Below are positions 53,182-61,641 of a stretch of 64,000 bases of DNA, one piece after another. How positions within the stretch are numbered: position 1 is the stretch's first letter; each line of letters opens with the position of its first letter. Source of the stretch: Paenibacillus sp. 32O-W. Its GTDB lineage: Bacteria > Bacillota > Bacilli > Paenibacillales > NBRC-103111. The stretch spans positions 62,001 through 126,000 of the forward strand of contig NZ_VEGP01000007.1 of the NCBI RefSeq assembly GCF_007679495.1, given 5' to 3'. Under the pieces are notes generated by a model. That model made no database searches and was not told the DNA's origin. It saw only the letters and a list, made by a program, of their open reading frames with translations. A program made the position numbers and the translations under genes.

Positions 53182-54300
53182 ATGAACCGTTCTGAGATAA
53201 CCACCCGCCAGTTCTGCCTGCTGGTTACTCTGTTTACGATCGGCAGCTCGATCCTGTTCGTTCCTTCGCAATTGGCTGAAGAAGCGCAGCAGGATTCATG
53301 GTTGGCACTGGGGATCGGGATTATCATCAACTTGCTTGTCGTTGGTTTGTACCTTCGTTTGGCCAGCTTCTATCCGGATAAGACATTGTATGATTTGATG
53401 GAAATCTTGATGGGCAAATGGGCGGGCAGGCTGGCCATTGCGTTAACCTTTCTGTTTGCCTACTTCGTTTGTGTGATCAGCTTGGTGTACTATGTAGGCT
53501 TTTTTCTCGGTAATCAGATCTTTCCGGATACTCCGATCTTTTATTTGAACGGATTGTTTGTCATCACGGCTGTTTATGCCCTGCGTTTGGGGTTGGCTAC
53601 TATCGCCCGGGCCAGCGAGATTTACATTCTGGTCTTTATTTTTTTGTTCGTACTGCTGACTGCAGCCCTCATTCCCGAGATGGATGCGAATCAATTCAAG
53701 CCGGCCCTAACCACACCATTATCATCCTTGTTACGGGGAGCGATTTCCTATAATAGCTTCTCTACCTTTCCGTTATTTTTCTTTCTCACGATTTATCCAA
53801 TCCATGTGAAGAATCGCCGCAAGGCAGCCAGAAATTTTATATGGGGAACTCTGTGGGGAGGTTTGGTTCTCTGGCTTATATGTACGGTGGCCATCTCCGT
53901 ATTAGGGGCCAAAGCAGCAGCGACCTACACTTTTCCCGGTTATGTCTTGGCGCAAAGGGTGAATATAGGGGACTTTTTTACTCGGATTGAAGCATCGATC
54001 CCCACTATTTGGATGATCTCGCTGTTTATCAAGCTGCTGATCTATTTTTATGCCTCTCTGCAGGCGTTGGGGAAGCTGACAGGGGTTCGTCAGAATTCGA
54101 TTTATATCATTCCGTTAGCATTGGTCGCGTGGGCATTGTCGGTTGACCTGTTTACCAATTCCGCCCATTTGATGGAATGGAGCCGACATACACTGCCGGT
54201 TATTACTTTTTTGTTTGGCGTCCTGCTTCCATTCCTTCTTCTCGTATTGGCGTTGGTTCGCCGCCGTTTTCAGAGGGGCGGGGACAACGAAGAGGCTTAG
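53182..54300 (+). CDS. Germinant receptor subunit B, second copy (GerAB/GerKB type)
   Basis: A 372-residue ten-helix membrane protein. It starts MNRSEITTRQFCLLVTLFTI, continues SILFVPSQLAEEAQQDSW, and has RVNIGDFFTRIEASIPTIWM near residue 270, matching the GerAB family. It is clearly different from the minus-strand B subunit. No A or C subunit accompanies it, so it probably pairs with the divergent A and C proteins, giving a receptor with alternative B subunits and hence alternative germinants. Start ATG 53182 has AAAGGA upstream; the frame is open to 53131. Confidence 0.92.
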   Translation: MNRSEITTRQFCLLVTLFTIGSSILFVPSQLAEEAQQDSWLALGIGIIINLLVVGLYLRLASFYPDKTLYDLMEILMGKWAGRLAIALTFLFAYFVCVISLVYYVGFFLGNQIFPDTPIFYLNGLFVITAVYALRLGLATIARASEIYILVFIFLFVLLTAALIPEMDANQFKPALTTPLSSLLRGAISYNSFSTFPLFFFLTIYPIHVKNRRKAARNFIWGTLWGGLVLWLICTVAISVLGAKAAATYTFPGYVLAQRVNIGDFFTRIEASIPTIWMISLFIKLLIYFYASLQALGKLTGVRQNSIYIIPLALVAWALSVDLFTNSAHLMEWSRHTLPVITFLFGVLLPFLLLVLALVRRRFQRGGDNEEA

Positions 54301-54331
54301 AACGGACGGATCGGTTGAGTTTCCGAGGTTC

Positions 54332-54466
54332 TTGGGCCGTTCCTGCCGAATAGACGGGGAATATGAATTAGAACGAATCGGACAATTCTCGAACGGAATA
54401 CGTATTATCATGGAGCAGAAAGGGGAGGATGACCGGAAGATTAATGAAGAAGGAATTATCCGCTGA
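54332..54466 (+). CDS. Possible small ORF upstream of the recombinase
   Basis: A 44-codon frame reading LGRSCRIDGEYELERIGQFS then NGIRIIMEQKGEDDRKINEE and GIIR. The composition is protein-like and the frame extends upstream without a stop, but the only start near is TTG 54332 with a weak GAGG. It overlaps the next small ORF in another frame. It may be the end of a decayed gene. Confidence 0.3.
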   Translation: MGRSCRIDGEYELERIGQFSNGIRIIMEQKGEDDRKINEEGIIR

Positions 54467-54671
54467 TTTAGTATTCCGAAGCGGCAATACTTCTGCGTGG
54501 AAGTCTGAGGAACAGCTCGCTCGGGAGCTGGCTGCCTGGGTGGCCGGTGTCCTGAGCAAGTATCCGGACCCGGAGGAGACCCGGACGGAAAGACGGGGCC
54601 GGGATTATTTTCTAGAGCTATCATCTCTTCCATTATGTAAGTCCGGTCAGAAGGAGGGGGAACGGAAATAG
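54444..54671 (+). CDS. Small ORF immediately upstream of the recombinase gene
   Basis: A 75-codon frame, MKKELSADLVFRSGNTSAWK onward, rich in charged residues, with helix-forming ARELAAWVAGVLSKYP in the middle. An in-frame ATG also exists at 54429. GGAAG precedes ATG 54444 closely. I recognise no family. Position next to the recombinase gene and size resemble recombination directionality factors such as SprB (58 residues, beside sprA in SPbeta), so it is a candidate for that role; this is inference only. Confidence 0.45.
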   Translation: MKKELSADLVFRSGNTSAWKSEEQLARELAAWVAGVLSKYPDPEETRTERRGRDYFLELSSLPLCKSGQKEGERK

Positions 54672-54689
54672 CGGTAAGCGGAAACAGCA

Positions 54690-54704
54690 TTAACCATGAG
54701 TTAA
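54690..54704. promoter_or_regulatory. Small inverted repeat before the recombinase gene
   Basis: TTAAC-CATGA-GTTAA lies 110 bases before the recombinase start. It could be an operator; it is short enough to be chance. Confidence 0.3.
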
Positions 54705-54813
54705 CAGCGTTCCGGTTATCCGGGCTTTGGCGCGAAGCAAGCTCTTTCGGGAGGATAGGGCTTGCATTCTGCAATAGGATTCTTTTCACTTGCAGACCCG
54801 CAAGGTGGTGCCG

Positions 54814-56463
54814 ATGATCATTATCCGGGAAGCTTACCAACTCCATACGGAACAATTGAATGCCTTGATCGAACAGATCAAGGCTCTTGTTTATGTAAGG
54901 GTATCTACAGATGACCAGGCCAAATATGGCTATTCTCTGGAGTCGCAAATCGAGAGGTGTGTCCGGTATGCCGAGAGCAAGCATCACTATAGCCGCGAGC
55001 AGTTAATGATCCTGGTAGAAGCGGGGGAACATGGTGACAATCCGGACCGTCCCCTGATTAATTATTTGCTGTATTTGCTGGAGCGGGGAATCGGCTCTAA
55101 AGCGATCTTTCTGCATCCGGACCGAATGAGCCGGTATCTGCATTTGCAAATCGAGCTGTCGTCCAAAATATGGGATTTGGGCTGCGACATTGAATTTGTC
55201 GAATTCGATCTGGATAAAAATAACCCCGAATCCATGCTGATGTTCAATGTACAGGGAAGCATCGCGCAGTATAACAAAGCCAAAATTTTGGCCAACACGA
55301 AGCGTGGGCGAAGAACAAAAGCACTGAAGGGCGAGGCAGTCGGGATGCGCCGGTTATACGGTTATTCCTTCGATACGGAAGAAGACAGGATCGTGGAAAA
55401 TCCGGAAGAAAGACGTATCTATATGATGATGGTCGATATGGTTCTGAATAAAGGCTATTCATGTTCGAGGATAGCGAGAGAACTGTCCTCCAGAGGGATT
55501 GCGGCTCCGAACGGCTCTGTATGGTATCAGGCGACCGTCAGCCGAATTTTGAAGAACGAATCCTATACGGGAACTTATTATTACGGCAAAACTGAAGTTG
55601 TCCAGCAGCAGGGCAAGCCGCGGTCGGTCCGCAAAAGCCGAGAGGAGTGGATAGCCATCCCGATTCCGGCCTACATTGAGAGAGCGACGTACGAGCAAAT
55701 CCAGCACAGGCTTAAGAGCTGGAGGAAGACGGGCGGACGGCCTTCCGAGGACTATCTGCTGAGAGGGCTGGCCCGGTGCGGAAGATGCGGAGCCGCGGTG
55801 ACGTCGGGCGTGACGACGAAGACAGCCGGAGGCCGAGTCAAGTACTATACCTGCACCGGTAAGACAAAGAAGGGATATAAGGTAGGAGCGGCGGACCCCG
55901 CCCGACCGGTATGCCGGGGGAGGAATTGGCGGGTCGACCGGGTGGATGCGATCGTCTGGCAGCGGCTCTCGGTTCTTCTTGCAAAACCCGAGCCCTACGT
56001 CATTAAATATATCGAAGGATTGTCCAGCCACCACAAGCTGCAGGAGCTGCAGCTTCGCAAAGCGGAGCTCCAGCGCACGATCACGGATAGAGCCGGGGCG
56101 AGAAGCAAATATGTAGATTTGTATGCTTACGGCATCATTCGGACGAAGGAAGAGCTTCAGACGAAGCTGGAGAGCCTGGACGAACAATTGAAGATTTTGC
56201 GGAAGGATATGCAATTCATTGATGAAATGCTTCAACACGCCTGCGAAAATTTTAATTATGCGGACCGTGTGATAAAATATGTGCGACAACTGAAAGATTT
56301 GCTTTCGTCCTCTTCATTGAGCATGGCCGACAAACGTGCATTCATCGGATTGTTAATCGACCAAGCGGTGCTTCATGAGGATGGCAGGATTGAGCTTATA
56401 ATGGCGATGAGCGAATGCACTTATCAAAACCTAATCCATAGTCAAAGCGATGGAAGACTATAA
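54814..56463 (+). CDS. Large serine recombinase of the spoVK-intervening element
   Basis: A 549-residue site-specific recombinase. The N-terminal resolvase domain has ALVYVRVSTDDQAKYGYSLE with nucleophile Ser31, and DRMSRYLHLQIELSSKI. A recombinase domain follows (GYSCSRIARELSSRGIAAPN, VSRILKNESYTGTYYYGK), then a zinc ribbon (RGLARCGRCGAAV ... YYTCTGK ... CRGRNWR) and a coiled coil near residues 420-480. The length matches SprA (545) and SpoIVCA (500). The start is ATG 54814 after AAGGTGG. The last seven residues (SQSDGRL) are encoded by attR and spoVK, so excision would change its C-terminus. Confidence 0.95.
   Translation: MIIIREAYQLHTEQLNALIEQIKALVYVRVSTDDQAKYGYSLESQIERCVRYAESKHHYSREQLMILVEAGEHGDNPDRPLINYLLYLLERGIGSKAIFLHPDRMSRYLHLQIELSSKIWDLGCDIEFVEFDLDKNNPESMLMFNVQGSIAQYNKAKILANTKRGRRTKALKGEAVGMRRLYGYSFDTEEDRIVENPEERRIYMMMVDMVLNKGYSCSRIARELSSRGIAAPNGSVWYQATVSRILKNESYTGTYYYGKTEVVQQQGKPRSVRKSREEWIAIPIPAYIERATYEQIQHRLKSWRKTGGRPSEDYLLRGLARCGRCGAAVTSGVTTKTAGGRVKYYTCTGKTKKGYKVGAADPARPVCRGRNWRVDRVDAIVWQRLSVLLAKPEPYVIKYIEGLSSHHKLQELQLRKAELQRTITDRAGARSKYVDLYAYGIIRTKEELQTKLESLDEQLKILRKDMQFIDEMLQHACENFNYADRVIKYVRQLKDLLSSSSLSMADKRAFIGLLIDQAVLHEDGRIELIMAMSECTYQNLIHSQSDGRL
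56426..56439 (+). repeat. Left arm of the reconstructed attP
   Basis: AAAACCTAATCCAT, the exact reverse complement of 44338-44351. It lies inside the last codons of the recombinase gene. Confidence 0.9.
56444..56454 (+). other. attR core
   Basis: AAAGCGATGGA. The left flank (CCATAGTC) is element, the right flank (AGACTATAAG) is spoVK. The midpoint of the attP symmetry falls between A56444 and A56445, the first two bases of this core, so AA is the predicted crossover dinucleotide. Confidence 0.9.
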
Positions 56464-56848
56464 GAACCAGTTCGTTCTTATTTTGGCGGGATACCCGGAT
56501 GAAATGGATGAATTTATGCGGACCAATCCGGGGTTGCCGTCGCGGTTTCCGATTCAGGTGGATTTTCCCGACTATACGGTGGAGCAGTTGATGCAGATTG
56601 CTCATTGGATGATGAAGGAACGGGAGTATTCCTTCCATCCGCAAGCGGAATGGAAGCTGAGGCAGTATTTGACACGGGAAATCGAGAACAGCTTCGGGAC
56701 ATTCAGCAATGCCAGGCTGGTGCGGAATCTGATCGAAAAGGCTATGCGGCATCAAGCGGTCCGTCTGCTGCAGCTTAACAAGCAGCATCCGTCGCGGCAG
56801 GAGCTGATGACCTTGCGTCCGGAAGACTTGCGGCTGGACCGGGCCTGA
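56444..56848 (+). CDS. spoVK: SpoVK, C-terminal part (gene interrupted)
   Basis: Codons 187-320 of spoVK. KAMEDYKNQFVLILAGYPDE continues exactly from LV of the N-terminal half. It contains the sensor-1 region (VLILAGYP), the arginine-finger segment NPGLPSRF and the C-terminal lid with FGTFSNARLVRNLIEKAMRH. As it stands it has an internal ATG at 56450 but no ribosome site of its own, and lacks the ATP-binding motifs. hflX follows 27 bases later, as in B. subtilis, where spoVK is followed by ynbA (hflX) and ynbB. Confidence 0.95.
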   Translation, partial: KAMEDYKNQFVLILAGYPDEMDEFMRTNPGLPSRFPIQVDFPDYTVEQLMQIAHWMMKEREYSFHPQAEWKLRQYLTREIENSFGTFSNARLVRNLIEKAMRHQAVRLLQLNKQHPSRQELMTLRPEDLRLDRA

Positions 56849-56875
56849 AATAATAACTTTTGAAGGAGACGTTGT

Positions 56876-58162
56876 ATGAAGCCGACCACTCATGATGTGA
56901 TCGCCGCAGCGGAGGAGCGTGCCATTCTCGTCAGCCTGCTTACGCAGGAGGAGAGGAAGAGCCGGGCCCGCCAAGCGGGCTATTCCATGGAGGAGCTGAT
57001 CCGATTGGCCGAGACGGCCGGGGTCTCTGTTCTCGATACCGTCGTTCAAAGCCGCGAGGCTGCCGATTCGAAGTGGTTCATCGGGAAAGGAAAGGTGAGC
57101 GAGCTTCGGGAGCTATCGGAGGCGCTGAACGCTAATATGGTCCTGTTCGACCAGGAGCTATCGGGTGTCCAGGTGCGGAATCTGGAGGAAGCGCTGGATT
57201 TGAAAATCATCGACCGGACTCAGCTCATCCTTGATATTTTTGCCCGGAGAGCCCGGACGCGCGAAGGAATTCTCCAGGTGGAGCTTGCGCAATTAACTTA
57301 CTTGCTTCCGCGCTTGTCCGGTCATGGCAAGAATCTGTCCCGTCTCGGAGGAGGGATCGGAACGAGAGGGCCCGGGGAGAGCAAGCTGGAAACCGACCGC
57401 AGGCACATCCGCAGCCGGATCCGCGATTTAAAGCGGCAGCTTGCCGAAGTGATCCGCCACCGCACGCTTCATCGGGCGAGGCGGAGAAAAACCGGAGTGT
57501 ACCAGGCCGCGCTGGTCGGATATACGAATGCCGGCAAGTCGACGCTGCTTAAGCAGTTGACGCATGCCGATGTATTGGTGGAGAACCAGCTCTTCGCCAC
57601 GCTGGATCCGACCTCCCGCTTGTTGAAGCTTCCGGCCGGGAAGGAAATCGTGCTGACGGATACGGTCGGGTTTATTCAGAACTTGCCCCACGATCTGGTG
57701 GCCGCCTTCCGGGCTACGCTGGAAGAAGTGCTGGAAGCCGATCTCATTCTGCACGTGGTCGACAGTGCTTCGACGATGAGGGAGGAGCAGATGGAGGTCG
57801 TCCAGCAAGTGCTGGCGGAACTGGGGGCGCAGGGCAAGGAGCAGCTTACGCTGTTTAATAAAGTCGATCTGTGTTCGCCGGAAGAACGGGATCTGTTAAC
57901 GGGGCCTGGCGACTTCATGCGTCTGTCGGCTTATCGCGCGGAAGATTTGGACAAACTCAAGGAGCGGATTCAGGATAAAATAGGCGGGGTCAGCCTGGAG
58001 TACCGCATTCCCGCACATCGCGGCGATCTGTTGGCGCAGGCTTACAGGATCGGAGAAGTGACCTCTTCGCAAACCGATGGGGAAGAGATAAGGCTGACGG
58101 TTCAGATCGGCCGCCCGGAATATGAGGTTCATGGCCATGCGCTGAAGGAATACGAGGTCTGA
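56876..58162 (+). CDS. hflX: GTPase HflX
   Basis: A 428-residue ribosome-associated GTPase (YnbA in B. subtilis). The N-terminal HflX domain has LFDQELSGVQVRNLEEALD and RTQLILDIFARRA, then GRGPGE-type GIGTRGPGESKLETDRR. The G domain has G1 GYTNAGKST at 215-223, G3 DTVGFIQNLPHDLVAAF and G4 NKVD. In E. coli HflX splits stalled ribosomes during heat stress (known). AAGGAG precedes the ATG, and the gene is 27 bases after spoVK. Confidence 0.96.
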   Translation: MKPTTHDVIAAAEERAILVSLLTQEERKSRARQAGYSMEELIRLAETAGVSVLDTVVQSREAADSKWFIGKGKVSELRELSEALNANMVLFDQELSGVQVRNLEEALDLKIIDRTQLILDIFARRARTREGILQVELAQLTYLLPRLSGHGKNLSRLGGGIGTRGPGESKLETDRRHIRSRIRDLKRQLAEVIRHRTLHRARRRKTGVYQAALVGYTNAGKSTLLKQLTHADVLVENQLFATLDPTSRLLKLPAGKEIVLTDTVGFIQNLPHDLVAAFRATLEEVLEADLILHVVDSASTMREEQMEVVQQVLAELGAQGKEQLTLFNKVDLCSPEERDLLTGPGDFMRLSAYRAEDLDKLKERIQDKIGGVSLEYRIPAHRGDLLAQAYRIGEVTSSQTDGEEIRLTVQIGRPEYEVHGHALKEYEV

Positions 58163-58252
58163 GACCTTACTGCGCTGGTCGGTCCCGGCGAGCCGGTGGA
58201 TCGTGCCTTAAATATTGATTATGTGCAGACAGAACAAGGGAGAGAGAAAATC

Positions 58253-59509
58253 ATGCAAGTGAATGAAGCTTTAAGCCCATATATCGAAAGGGTCGAACGG
58301 GAAATTCAAGGCCGGCTGCAGGAAGTAGACCGAGTGATCGACCATAATCAATGGAAGGTCATCCGTGCTTTTCAGAAGCACCAGGTCAGTGATTATCATT
58401 TCGCATCCTCGACAGGCTACGGGTATAACGATCGCGGACGGGAGGTGCTGGACAGTGTTTATGCCGAGGTGTTCGGGGCGGAGGCGGGATTGGTCCGGCC
58501 TCATTTTGCCTCTGGAACTCATACGATTTCTACCGCTTTGTTCGGTGTGCTGCGGCCGGGAGATCAGCTCCTCTACATTTCGGGCACCCCGTATGACACG
58601 CTGCATAAGGTGATCGGAAGTCCTGGAGACGGTACCGGCTCGCTCCGGGATTGGGGAATCCGCTATGACGAGGTAGATCTGCGGGAGGACGGCAGCCCCG
58701 ATTGGGAGGAGATCCGGCGGAAGCTGACGCCCGAGACGAAGGTGGTCGGCATCCAGCGATCCCGGGGCTATGATTGGAGGCCTTCCTTCACAATTGCGCA
58801 AATCCGGGAAATGGCGGACTTTGTCAAGCAGCTTCGGCCCGATGTCATCGTGTTTGTCGACAACTGCTACGGAGAATTTACCGAGACGCTCGAGCCGACA
58901 GAGGCGGGAGCCGATTTAATGGCCGGTTCGCTTATCAAAAATCCGGGCGGGGGCATAGCTCCGACCGGCGGTTATATCGTAGGCAAGCGGCAGTACGTGG
59001 AGCAGGCAGCCTATCGTTTGACAGCCCCGGGAATCGGCGGGGAAGTCGGAGCCATGCTGGATACGACCAGAAGTATTTATCAGGGGCTCTTCCTGGCTCC
59101 CCACTTTGTCGGACAGGCTGTCAAGGGGAGCATCTTCGCCGCTTGCCTGTATGAGCAGCTCGGTTTTGAGACAAGCCCTCGCTGGAATGAGGCGAGAACC
59201 GATCTCATTCAGGCGATTCGCTTCACCGGGCCGGATCATCTCGTTGCTTTCGTACAAGGAATTCAGCAGGCTGCGGCGGTGGATGCCTATGTGGTGCCGG
59301 AGCCTTCGGAAATGCCGGGCTATGAGCATGCGGTCATCATGGCCGCCGGTACCTTCATCCAAGGGGGAAGCCTGGAGCTGTCGGCGGACGCGCCTATTCG
59401 CGAGCCTTACATTGCGTATATGCAAGGAGGGCTTACCTATTCGCATGCGAAGCTCGGCGCCGTCAAAGCGCTGGAGCATCTGTGGCAGCGGGGGCTGCTG
59501 GCTCTGTAG
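58253..59509 (+). CDS. ynbB: PLP-dependent methionine gamma-lyase/aluminium-resistance family protein (YnbB)
   Basis: A 418-residue fold-type I PLP enzyme. FASSTGYGYNDRGRE and LVRPHFASGTHTISTALFGV are family signatures, and Lys229 in GSLIKNPGGGIAPTGGYIVG is the probable Schiff-base lysine. FVDNCYGEFTE holds the Asp that contacts the cofactor nitrogen. The family was named for aluminium resistance; the true substrate is unknown. Start: ATG 58253 after AAGGGAGAG is preferred over the in-frame GTG 58196. Its place between hflX and glnR is the Bacillus order. Confidence 0.92.
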   Translation: MQVNEALSPYIERVEREIQGRLQEVDRVIDHNQWKVIRAFQKHQVSDYHFASSTGYGYNDRGREVLDSVYAEVFGAEAGLVRPHFASGTHTISTALFGVLRPGDQLLYISGTPYDTLHKVIGSPGDGTGSLRDWGIRYDEVDLREDGSPDWEEIRRKLTPETKVVGIQRSRGYDWRPSFTIAQIREMADFVKQLRPDVIVFVDNCYGEFTETLEPTEAGADLMAGSLIKNPGGGIAPTGGYIVGKRQYVEQAAYRLTAPGIGGEVGAMLDTTRSIYQGLFLAPHFVGQAVKGSIFAACLYEQLGFETSPRWNEARTDLIQAIRFTGPDHLVAFVQGIQQAAAVDAYVVPEPSEMPGYEHAVIMAAGTFIQGGSLELSADAPIREPYIAYMQGGLTYSHAKLGAVKALEHLWQRGLLAL

Positions 59510-59689
59510 CTGCATTAGAAAGATTAAGTTCATTAGAGCATTAATATGGAGCCACTTACTGATTGGGATAAAGCTGTTATTAAAAGAGCAGTTCTTGGCC
59601 TATTATTTCACTCTGTGGAGGCATTGACGCGGCGAGAGCCGGAAAGTTACAATCAGTATGGAGATTACCACTCATGGGAGTGATGGCTG

Positions 59690-60091
59690 ATGAGCGACGC
59701 AATCCGCAGAAACATGGCTCTGTTTCCGATGAGGATAGTTATGCAGCTCACGGATTTGTCCGCCAGGCAGATCCGGTATTATGAGCAGCACGAGCTGGTG
59801 AAGCCGGTTCGGACAGACAGCAATCAGAGGCTGTTTTCGTTCAATGACGTCGAACGTTTACTGGAAATTAAGAAGCATCTGGAAAAAGGCATCAACATTG
59901 CCGGGATCAAGCGGATGATTCATCAGGCGGCCGACGGAGAAAGGATGGGTCGCGAGCCGTCAGCGCTCAAGCGGCAGGAGCCGACTGATCCGCAATTGCA
60001 TCGTTTGCTTAAGCAGCAGCTGAACGGCGGGAACCGCCTGGATCAGGTTTCTCTCAATCAAGGAGATATTTCCACTTATTTCAAAAGATGA
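59690..60091 (+). CDS. glnR: Nitrogen regulator GlnR (MerR family)
   Basis: A 133-residue repressor. The MerR helix-turn-helix is PMRIVMQLTDLSARQIRYYE then EHELVKP-type QHELVKPVRT. The C-terminal tail (DISTYFKR) matches the part that keeps GlnR inactive until feedback-inhibited glutamine synthetase binds it (known in B. subtilis). Start ATG 59690 has GGGAG 8 bases away, and an earlier ATG is in another frame. glnA follows after 38 bases, the standard glnRA operon. I did not find a convincing GlnR box upstream. Confidence 0.94.
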   Translation: MSDAIRRNMALFPMRIVMQLTDLSARQIRYYEQHELVKPVRTDSNQRLFSFNDVERLLEIKKHLEKGINIAGIKRMIHQAADGERMGREPSALKRQEPTDPQLHRLLKQQLNGGNRLDQVSLNQGDISTYFKR

Positions 60092-60129
60092 TATAGACCG
60101 CTTTCCAGCCTAGTTGAGGAGGACATAGG

Positions 60130-61458
60130 ATGAGCTATACGAAGGAAGACATCTTGAAGATTGCCAAGGAGGAGAACGTTCGTTTTATCCGACTGCAGTT
60201 TACGGATTTGCTGGGTACGATCAAGAACGTGGAAATTCCCCTGAGCCAATTACCCAAAGCACTGGATAATAAAATGATGTTCGACGGGTCCTCCATCGAA
60301 GGATATGTACGGATCGAAGAGTCGGATATGTACTTGTATCCCGATTTGAGCACGTGGGTTATTTTTCCCTGGGTGGCCGAGGATCGGGTGGCCCGTTTGA
60401 TTTGCGATGTCTATTTGCCAGACGGACAACCTTTTCCCGGGGATCCGCGCGGGATACTGAAACGAGCGCTTCAAGACGCGGAGGCCATGGGCTATACCTC
60501 GATGAATGTAGGGCCGGAGCCGGAATTCTTCCTGTTCCGCACAGATGAGAAGGGCTACCCGACGATGGAGCTGAACGATCAGGGCGGCTACTTCGACCTG
60601 GCGCCGACCGATCTCGGCGAGAACTGCCGCCGGGAAATTGTGCTGACGCTGGAGGAGATGGGCTTCGAAATCGAGGCTTCCCATCATGAAGTCGCTCCCG
60701 GCCAGCATGAAATCGATTTTAAATATGCGGATGCCGTTAAGGCGGCCGACCAGATCCAAACCTTCAAGCTGGTGGTCAAAACGATTGCCCGTCAGCATGG
60801 CCTGCACGCCACATTCATGCCGAAGCCGCTGTTCGGGGTGAACGGCTCCGGAATGCACTGCCATCAATCCTTGTTTACCGGCGGTACCAATGCCTTCTAT
60901 GATGAATCGGACAAGCTGGGCTTGAGCCAGGTAGCCAGACAATATATGGCCGGAATATTGCGTCATGCCCGTTCGATGGCCGCGATCACCAATCCGACCG
61001 TCAACTCCTACAAGCGTCTTGTGCCTGGTTATGAGGCTCCGTGTTATGTCGCTTGGTCGGCAAGCAATCGCAGCCCGATGATCCGAATTCCGGCTTCCCG
61101 CGGTCTGAGCACGAGAGTGGAGGTGCGGAATCCCGATCCCGCAGCCAACCCTTATCTCGCCTTGGCAGTCATGCTGAAGGCGGGCCTGGACGGCATACGC
61201 AAGAAGATGCAGCTGCCGCCTCCGACCGACCGCAACATCTATGTCATGTCCGATGAGGAACGGGAAGACGAAGGCATTCCAAGCCTGCCGGCGGATCTTC
61301 GTGAAGCGCTCCAGGAATTAGTGGCGAACGATGTCATGCGGGAGGCGCTGGGCGAGCATGCTCTGACTCATTTCTACGAATTGAAGGAAATCGAGTGGAA
61401 TATCTACCGGACCCAGGTGCACTCTTGGGAGAGAGATCAGTACATGTCTTTGTACTAA
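60130..61458 (+). CDS. glnA: Glutamine synthetase type I
   Basis: A 442-residue enzyme making glutamine from glutamate, ammonia and ATP. Signatures are [80 protein letters not shown] and [20 protein letters not shown]. It is the short GSI-alpha form, lacking the adenylylation loop. In Bacillus the feedback-inhibited enzyme binds GlnR and TnrA to control nitrogen genes. GAGGAGG precedes ATG 60130. Confidence 0.98.
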   Translation: MSYTKEDILKIAKEENVRFIRLQFTDLLGTIKNVEIPLSQLPKALDNKMMFDGSSIEGYVRIEESDMYLYPDLSTWVIFPWVAEDRVARLICDVYLPDGQPFPGDPRGILKRALQDAEAMGYTSMNVGPEPEFFLFRTDEKGYPTMELNDQGGYFDLAPTDLGENCRREIVLTLEEMGFEIEASHHEVAPGQHEIDFKYADAVKAADQIQTFKLVVKTIARQHGLHATFMPKPLFGVNGSGMHCHQSLFTGGTNAFYDESDKLGLSQVARQYMAGILRHARSMAAITNPTVNSYKRLVPGYEAPCYVAWSASNRSPMIRIPASRGLSTRVEVRNPDPAANPYLALAVMLKAGLDGIRKKMQLPPPTDRNIYVMSDEEREDEGIPSLPADLREALQELVANDVMREALGEHALTHFYELKEIEWNIYRTQVHSWERDQYMSLY

Positions 61459-61568
61459 ACTTGTTATACGGCGCCTTGGCCTGACTTGCAGGCTCCAGGC
61501 GAAATCTGTGGAAGCGTGTGTTCGATGAAATAAATAGCGGCCGTACTTCCGCATGAGGCGGCCGTAAA

Positions 61569-61613
61569 AATAACCTCCATGACGAACGGATCCGTTCTTG
61601 TCAGGAGGTTATT
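61569..61613. terminator. Bidirectional terminator between glnA and lexA
   Basis: AATAACCTCC...TGAC and GTCA...GGAGGTTATT form a long stem with inner GAACG/CGTTC pairing. A/T-rich flanks on both sides suit the convergent genes. Confidence 0.8.
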
Positions 61614-61641
61614 TCTATTGCGGGGCCGAGGTGCTGCAGGA

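Larger units (their letters stand above)
44332..56443. mobile_element. 12,112-bp spoVK-intervening element (skin-like), serine-recombinase type
   Basis: Bounded by two copies of AAAGCGATGGA (44332-44342 and 56444-56454). It contains a large serine recombinase gene at its right end and, reading inward, germinant-receptor genes, a YdjO homologue, YerD and YqjF homologues and an intact SpoVK paralogue. I see no phage structural, replication or conjugation genes. Most cargo runs on the minus strand, opposite to spoVK. Excision between the cores would leave spoVK exactly intact. The size lies between a bare recombinase insertion and skin (about 48 kb in B. subtilis). Confidence 0.93.

Noticed and set aside
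44332-56443. Interpretation of the element as a prophage
   Set aside because: I found no capsid, tail, terminase, lysis or phage replication genes; besides the recombinase the cargo is germination-related or uncharacterised.
59570-59690. GlnR/TnrA box before glnR
   Set aside because: The closest stretches (TGTGGAGGCATTGACG and TGTTATTAAAAGAGCA) fail the TGTNA-N7-TNACA pattern in spacing or key bases.
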